Assembly (NCBI RefSeq): GCF_009617875.1 | Contig: NZ_BLAV01000001.1 | Coordinates: forward strand, 558,001-622,000 | DNA from: Prolixibacter sp. NT017 | GTDB lineage: Bacteria; Bacteroidota; Bacteroidia; Bacteroidales; Prolixibacteraceae | Reading direction: 5' to 3' | Length of the DNA: 64,000 bases | Shown: positions 59,772 to 64,000 of the stretch, piece after piece | How positions within the stretch are numbered: the first letter of the stretch is position 1 | How the letters are laid out: every line of letters begins with the position of its first letter | The notes under the pieces: model-generated | What the model was told of the DNA's origin: nothing | Seen by the model: the letters and a program-made list of their open reading frames with translations, nothing else | The model's database searches: none | Made by a program: the position numbers and the translations under genes

Positions 59772-61859
59772 ATGGATCATCAACACGAACATCATACCGA
59801 TCATCAGCATGGTGAACATCATCATCAACACCAGGAACATCACCATCAACACGGAAATTCGGAACACGGGCATCATGACCATTCTCATCACGATCATGCG
59901 GGGCACCACGCGCACATGATTGTCGATTTCCGGCGAAGGTTCTGGATTTCGCTCATCGTGACCATCCCTATCCTGGTGCTGTCGCCCATGATTCAAAACC
60001 TGTTGGGCTATCAGCTCAACCTGGGCTTCAGCAACTACCTGCTGTTTGTCCTGTCCACCTTCATCTATTTCTACGGGGGCTGGCCGTTTTTAAAAGGACT
60101 CGTATCGGAGCTGAAACAAAAGCTGCCGGGCATGATGACCCTCATCGCGGTAGCGGTAACCGTCGCCTGGGGATACAGTTCGGCCACTACATTTGGTGTG
60201 AAAGGGCAGACCTTTTTCTGGGAGCTGGCTACCTTAATCGATATCATGTTGCTGGGCCACTGGATCGAGATGAAATCCGTAGTGGGAGCGTCCCGCTCGT
60301 TGCAGATGCTCGTCGAGATGATGCCTTCGGAAGCTCACCGTTTGTCCAATGGCGAAACCGAAGATGTGAAGGTCGACCAACTCAACCAGGATGATGTGGT
60401 GCTGGTACGTCCGGGCGAGAAAATTCCCGTGGACGGCGAAGTGAGCAAAGGCGAGAGCAACGTGAACGAAGCGATGGTAACCGGCGAATCGAAACCGGTG
60501 AAAAAATCGACCGGCGACGAGGTGATTGGCGGTACGGTTAACGGAAATGGTTCGCTGGAAGTGACAGTGAAGCAGGTGGGCGAGGATGCCTATTTGAACA
60601 AGGTCATCAACATGGTGCGGGATGCGCAGGCCGAGAAGTCGCGCACACAACACCTGGCCGACCGGATTGCCTTCTGGCTGACGCTGATTGCGCTGACCAT
60701 CGGGTTCGGAACACTGGCTACCTGGCTGGCTCTGGGAAAATCGTTTGTCTTTGCGCTGGAGCGGATGGCCACCGTGATGGTGATTACCTGTCCGCACGCA
60801 TTGGGGCTGGCGGTACCGTTGGTCGTGGCTATTTCTACTGCTGTGTCGGCTCGACGCGGACTCCTGATCCGGAACCGGACGGCTTTCGAGAATGCCCGGA
60901 AAGTTTCCCTGCTGGTGTTCGATAAAACGGGTACGCTCACCAAAGGGAATTTCGGGGTCACCCGGTATGGCGCTTTCGCGGAAAAATTTTCGGATAAAGA
61001 GGTGCTGAAACTGGCCGGTGCCCTGGAGGCACAATCGGAACACCCGCTGGCCGCCGGAATTATGCAGAAGGTGAAAGACGAAGGCGTCGATGTTCCCGGG
61101 GCGAAAGAGTTCGATTCCTTAACGGGAAAAGGAATTCAGGCGTCCGTCGATGGGAAGAACGTGAAGGTGGTAAGCCCGGATTACGTGAAGGAGCAAAACA
61201 TCGAACTGCCGGACGAGGCGTTTAAAAATAACCAGGAAACGGTTGTGTTCGTACTGGTCGACGAAGAGCTGGCCGGTTTCATCGCCATGGCTGACGAAAT
61301 ACGCGAGGAGTCGTACCAGGCGGTTAAGCAGCTGAAGAAAGCAGGTCTGAAACTGGTCATGATGACCGGTGATAATGAACAAGTAGCCAAAAGTGTAGCA
61401 GACGAGCTGGGCCTCGACGATTATTTTGCCGGCGTGCTGCCCGACCAGAAACTGGAAAAAGTGAAGGAATACCAGAAAAGCGGCGAGTTTGTAGCCATGA
61501 CGGGTGACGGTATCAACGATGCGCCGGCCCTGGCAACTGCCGATGTAGGGATTGCCGTGGGCTCAGGAACCGACATCGCTGCCGAAACCGCCGATATCAT
61601 CCTGGTCAACAGCAATCCGCTCGACATTTCGGCGTTGATTCTTTTCGGTAAAGAAACGTATAAGAAGATGATTCAGAACTTCATCTGGGCAACCGCATAC
61701 AACGTGGTGGCCATCCCGCTGGCAGCCGGTGTGCTGTATGGTGCCGGAATTCTGATTAGCCCGGCGGTGGGAGCCGTCTTCATGAGTCTGAGTACCGTCA
61801 TCGTAGCCATCAATGCTCAGCTGCTGAAGCGAAAAATGGTAGCCGGTACAGGCGGGTAA
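59772..61859 (+). CDS. copB: Copper-exporting P-type ATPase, CopB type (P1B-3)
   Basis: This 695-residue heavy-metal pump has a very His-rich N-terminal tail (residues 2-45, 'HH' pairs in place of the CxxC domains of CopA). The signature metal motif in the sixth helix is CPH (residues 340-342, TCPHALGLA), characteristic of the P1B-3 group, which moves Cu(II) or Cu(I)/Ag(I). Other motifs are intact: VTGES, DKTGT (Asp384), SEHPLA and [12 protein letters not shown]. It is the last gene of the copper cluster and is followed directly by repeat array 3. Confidence 0.95.
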   Translation: MDHQHEHHTDHQHGEHHHQHQEHHHQHGNSEHGHHDHSHHDHAGHHAHMIVDFRRRFWISLIVTIPILVLSPMIQNLLGYQLNLGFSNYLLFVLSTFIYFYGGWPFLKGLVSELKQKLPGMMTLIAVAVTVAWGYSSATTFGVKGQTFFWELATLIDIMLLGHWIEMKSVVGASRSLQMLVEMMPSEAHRLSNGETEDVKVDQLNQDDVVLVRPGEKIPVDGEVSKGESNVNEAMVTGESKPVKKSTGDEVIGGTVNGNGSLEVTVKQVGEDAYLNKVINMVRDAQAEKSRTQHLADRIAFWLTLIALTIGFGTLATWLALGKSFVFALERMATVMVITCPHALGLAVPLVVAISTAVSARRGLLIRNRTAFENARKVSLLVFDKTGTLTKGNFGVTRYGAFAEKFSDKEVLKLAGALEAQSEHPLAAGIMQKVKDEGVDVPGAKEFDSLTGKGIQASVDGKNVKVVSPDYVKEQNIELPDEAFKNNQETVVFVLVDEELAGFIAMADEIREESYQAVKQLKKAGLKLVMMTGDNEQVAKSVADELGLDDYFAGVLPDQKLEKVKEYQKSGEFVAMTGDGINDAPALATADVGIAVGSGTDIAAETADIILVNSNPLDISALILFGKETYKKMIQNFIWATAYNVVAIPLAAGVLYGAGILISPAVGAVFMSLSTVIVAINAQLLKRKMVAGTGG

Positions 61860-61865
61860 CCGGAA

Positions 61866-62180
61866 GAAATGCCCGGGCACCCGTCAGAAATGCTGAAGTA
61901 AAAGGTAGAAATGCCCGGTCATCAGACAAAACGGGGCCGTACCTGGATTGAAGAGGTCGGTACCTGGGTTGAGAGGGGCAGGACTGGGGAGAAAAGGCTC
62001 CGTACCGGAATAGAAAGGGGCTGTACCTGGGGAAAAAGGCACGGGAGCTGGGGAGAAATGGTCCGGACCAGGACAGAAATGGTCTGGACCAAGCTAGAAA
62101 AGCTCGGTAAGAGGGGCGAAAGGGTTCGTACCGGAATAGAAGGACCCGGTAGCTGGGAGAAGAAGGTCAGTTTAGCCGGG
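61866..62180. repeat. Degenerate 21-bp tandem array (array 3)
   Basis: About 15 units, each anchored on GAAA, begin at 61866, 61887, 61908, ~61929, 61950, 61971, ~61992, 62013, ~62034, 62055, 62076, 62097, 62118, 62139 and ~62160. Spacing is 21 bp with at most 1-nt slips. The unit resembles GAAAnGGTCCGGACC plus a 6-nt tail, with cores such as GGTCCGGACC (palindromic, 62060-62069), CGTACCGG and GGTACCTGG. The same unit occurs in array 1. Both strands show open frames with seven-residue repeats that follow from the 21-bp period. The array fills the gap between copB and the MprF-like gene. Confidence 0.85.
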
Positions 62181-62243
62181 AACGTGGGCCGCAGCAAAAC
62201 ATACCTGCTCATAAAAAGTCGTGAAAGCAAAACTTCATTTTGT

Positions 62244-62251
62244 TAACTTTG
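62244..62251 (+). promoter_or_regulatory. -7 box of the MprF-like gene
   Basis: TAACTTTG in the context TTGTTAACTTTG, 28 nt before the start codon, matches TAnnTTTG and the context seen before dinB and the LolD-like gene. Confidence 0.55.
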
Positions 62252-62278
62252 TTTACGGTGGTATAATCACAATCACTG

Positions 62279-64000
62279 ATGCAGATAAATTTGAAGAGTG
62301 CTCGCTGGCGGCGCGAATTACCGCAAATGACCATCACCCTCATTCGCGAAAACCGTCGTATTATCTTTCAGGCCATTCTGGCTTTTCTGTTTATTGGCCT
62401 GGCCGTTTATTTCGTGAAGCACGAACGGTCGGAGTTGGTGCAAATCCGCGAGACGCTGGAAAACGCCTCCCGGCTGAAGGTGCTGGCCGGTGTTGCTCTG
62501 GCAGCCATTTACATAGGCGTGCAGGGATTGATGTACTTCTACAGTTTTCGTAGTGTGAACCAGCGCATCACCTTGCGCAGCGCCATGATTTTGTTTCTGA
62601 AACGCAATTTCGTGAGCGTTTTTCTGCCGGCAGGCGGAATCTCTTCGCTGGCATTCTTCACCCGCGACATCGAAGAGCAACAGGTAACCAAATCGCAAAT
62701 TCACTTTGCCTCTTCCATCTACGCGTTCGTGGGCATTCTGTCGGTGGTGATTGTGGCGGTTCCGGCTATCCTCATTTCTGCCGTTCAACACACCGTCTCA
62801 TCCGACGAGGTGTACGCCCTGGGTGGTTCCATCTTATTGATTCTCCTATTTGTCTGGGCTTTCCGCTCCATTGTCCGAAGAGGGAAACTGTATCAGTGGA
62901 TTGTCAAACTGAGTCCGTCATTCGAAGCCCAGATCAATGAAATACTGGCAGTGGCCGTTAACCGGAAAGGATTTCTGGCCACGGTTATCGTCTCGGTAGT
63001 TATCGAATTTATCGGGATTGCTCATCTGCTTATCGCGATGTGGGCGCTGGGATTGCCCATTTCGATCGAAGCAGCGGTGATGGGCTACGTCATCTCGGTG
63101 TTGTTCCTGATCGCTTCGCCGTTCCTGCGTGGTTTGGGAGCCATTGAGCTTTCGCTGAGTTTTATTCTAGTCCGCTATGGCTACTCACTGACGGATGCTG
63201 TTGCGGCCACGTTCCTCTACCGCTTTTTCGAATTCTGGTTAATGTTGCTGGCGGGCGCATTTAGTTTTCTCTTTGTCAGGAATAACCTGATACTGCGAGT
63301 GCTGCCGGTTCTTCTGACGTTTGCGGTCGGAATTGTCAATATTATCTCAGCCTTGACGCCGGCCATTCACAGCCGGGTCCAGATGCTGCACAATTTCCTT
63401 CCCTTGTCGGCTATGCACATCTCCAACGACGCGGTTTTTGCCGTGGGACTGCTGTTGCTGGTGGTTTCCGCTTTCCTGCTAAAGGGCTCGAAAACGGCCT
63501 GGTACATGGCCCTGGGCTTGACTGTTGTGTCCATCCTCGGAAACCTGTTCAAAGCCATCGACTACGAAGAAGCCACGCTTTCGCTATTCTTGCTGATTGC
63601 ATTGGTGATTACCCGTCGACAGTACTATGTGCAGAACAGCGCCCGGCTGGGCCGAATTGGGCTGGCGGCATCGCTGCTTACCATGTTGGCGGTATTGATT
63701 TACGGTGTGGTGGGCTTCTACTTCCTCGATAAAACCCGCTTCAATATCGACTTCAGTTTCTACCAGTCGGTGAAATATACGATTCAGAACTTCTTTTTGT
63801 ACCGAAGCGACATTTTGCATCCGACCAGCGCTTATTCAAGAGCATTCCTGCGTTCGATCAATATTTCCGGTTTTCTTTCGATGGCATTTTTGCTCTACTC
63901 ACTCATCCGTCCTTACGTGATTGAGGTGGAAATTGATGAAACGGAGCTGGAGAAAGCAAAGAAACTCGTGCAGAAATACGGCCGGTCGCCGCTCGATTAT
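62279..64000 (+). CDS. MprF-like membrane protein, partial (lysyl-PG synthase/flippase type)
   Basis: The frame is open from the ATG at 62279 to the window edge (574 codons) and has no stop. About thirteen hydrophobic segments fit the N-terminal flippase region of MprF-type phosphatidylglycerol lysyltransferases. The opening RENRRIIFQAILAFLFIGLA is typical, as is AVMGYVISVLFLIASPFLRG followed by GAIELSLSF. The last residues (ELEKAKKLVQKYGRSPLDY) match the start of the soluble DUF2156 aminoacyl-transferase domain, which would continue beyond the window. It would modify or flip anionic lipids and give resistance to cationic peptides. The true product in Bacteroidota is not certain. Confidence 0.85.
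   Translation, partial: MQINLKSARWRRELPQMTITLIRENRRIIFQAILAFLFIGLAVYFVKHERSELVQIRETLENASRLKVLAGVALAAIYIGVQGLMYFYSFRSVNQRITLRSAMILFLKRNFVSVFLPAGGISSLAFFTRDIEEQQVTKSQIHFASSIYAFVGILSVVIVAVPAILISAVQHTVSSDEVYALGGSILLILLFVWAFRSIVRRGKLYQWIVKLSPSFEAQINEILAVAVNRKGFLATVIVSVVIEFIGIAHLLIAMWALGLPISIEAAVMGYVISVLFLIASPFLRGLGAIELSLSFILVRYGYSLTDAVAATFLYRFFEFWLMLLAGAFSFLFVRNNLILRVLPVLLTFAVGIVNIISALTPAIHSRVQMLHNFLPLSAMHISNDAVFAVGLLLLVVSAFLLKGSKTAWYMALGLTVVSILGNLFKAIDYEEATLSLFLLIALVITRRQYYVQNSARLGRIGLAASLLTMLAVLIYGVVGFYFLDKTRFNIDFSFYQSVKYTIQNFFLYRSDILHPTSAYSRAFLRSINISGFLSMAFLLYSLIRPYVIEVEIDETELEKAKKLVQKYGRSPLDY

Noticed and set aside
61922..62230. Minus-strand 102-residue Pro/Leu heptad protein
   Set aside because: Created by the array period, antisense to the leader of the MprF-like gene, with no signal or family support.

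Overview
The window looks like a chromosomal segment of a Bacteroidota bacterium, most likely Bacteroidales/Marinilabiliales (Prolixibacteraceae-like). The evidence is a HU-like protein of the Bacteroidetes type, a NigD-like lipoprotein, DUF5063 and DUF2795 proteins, an OstA-like protein, several SurA-type isomerases in one operon, an rseC-rnfBCDGEA operon, an FloA/NfeD/ClpS cluster, and many promoters with the Bacteroidota -7 box TAnnTTTG. The gene content is mostly core housekeeping. No phage, insertion sequence, CRISPR array, rRNA or tRNA was seen.

Layout. 1-12251: a degenerate 22-bp repeat array, a HU-like protein, a lipoprotein, an MFS exporter, a lipoprotein trehalase, a soluble six-PAS histidine kinase, a glycosyltransferase/LpxH-like pair and an SDR-DUF2867 protein. 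12252-13567: a 1.3-kb gene-free block with five tandem copies of a ~140-bp element. Read on the minus strand, each copy has a promoter (TTAACA or TTAATA, exactly 20 nt, TATATTTG or TACATTTG), a ~90-nt RNA and an intrinsic terminator. 13568-17094: floA, nfeD, clpS and a TPR/SPOR protein. 17161-23754: bcp-recA, then a threonine operon (thrA, a phosphoglycerate-mutase-like putative homoserine kinase, thrC). 23908-26844: NigD-like lipoprotein and an S9 peptidase. 26845-27299: a second degenerate array, with a 21-bp period. 27300-32819: rseC-rnfBCDGEA. 33030-37035: recG and a Cache-type histidine kinase. 37136-39531: a methyltransferase-like protein, a LolD-type ATPase, a PduO-type adenosyltransferase and DUF2795. 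39544-48049: guaB and an envelope-biogenesis operon (two SurA-type isomerases, a foldase-like lipoprotein, MoxR, OstA-like). 48211-54075: recQ, DUF5063, a DEDD exonuclease, an RlmI-type methyltransferase and an RhlE-type helicase. 54087-56002: a LexA-like XRE-S24 repressor divergent from dinB with a candidate operator. 56003-58429: a membrane protein, VOC protein, diacylglycerol kinase and DUF2007. 58615-61859: a copper-response cluster (Cys-rich membrane peptide, Met-rich Spy-like protein, CopB-type ATPase). 61866-62180: a third array, 21-bp period. 62279-64000: an MprF-like protein cut by the window edge.

The two signals that ordinary gene annotation does not explain are the five-copy minus-strand small-RNA array, and a family of degenerate arrays with a period of two helical turns (21-22 bp). 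The arrays share the unit GAAAnGGTCCGGACC or variants of it and sit at three gene 3' ends. I could run no searches, so novelty is not established for either.
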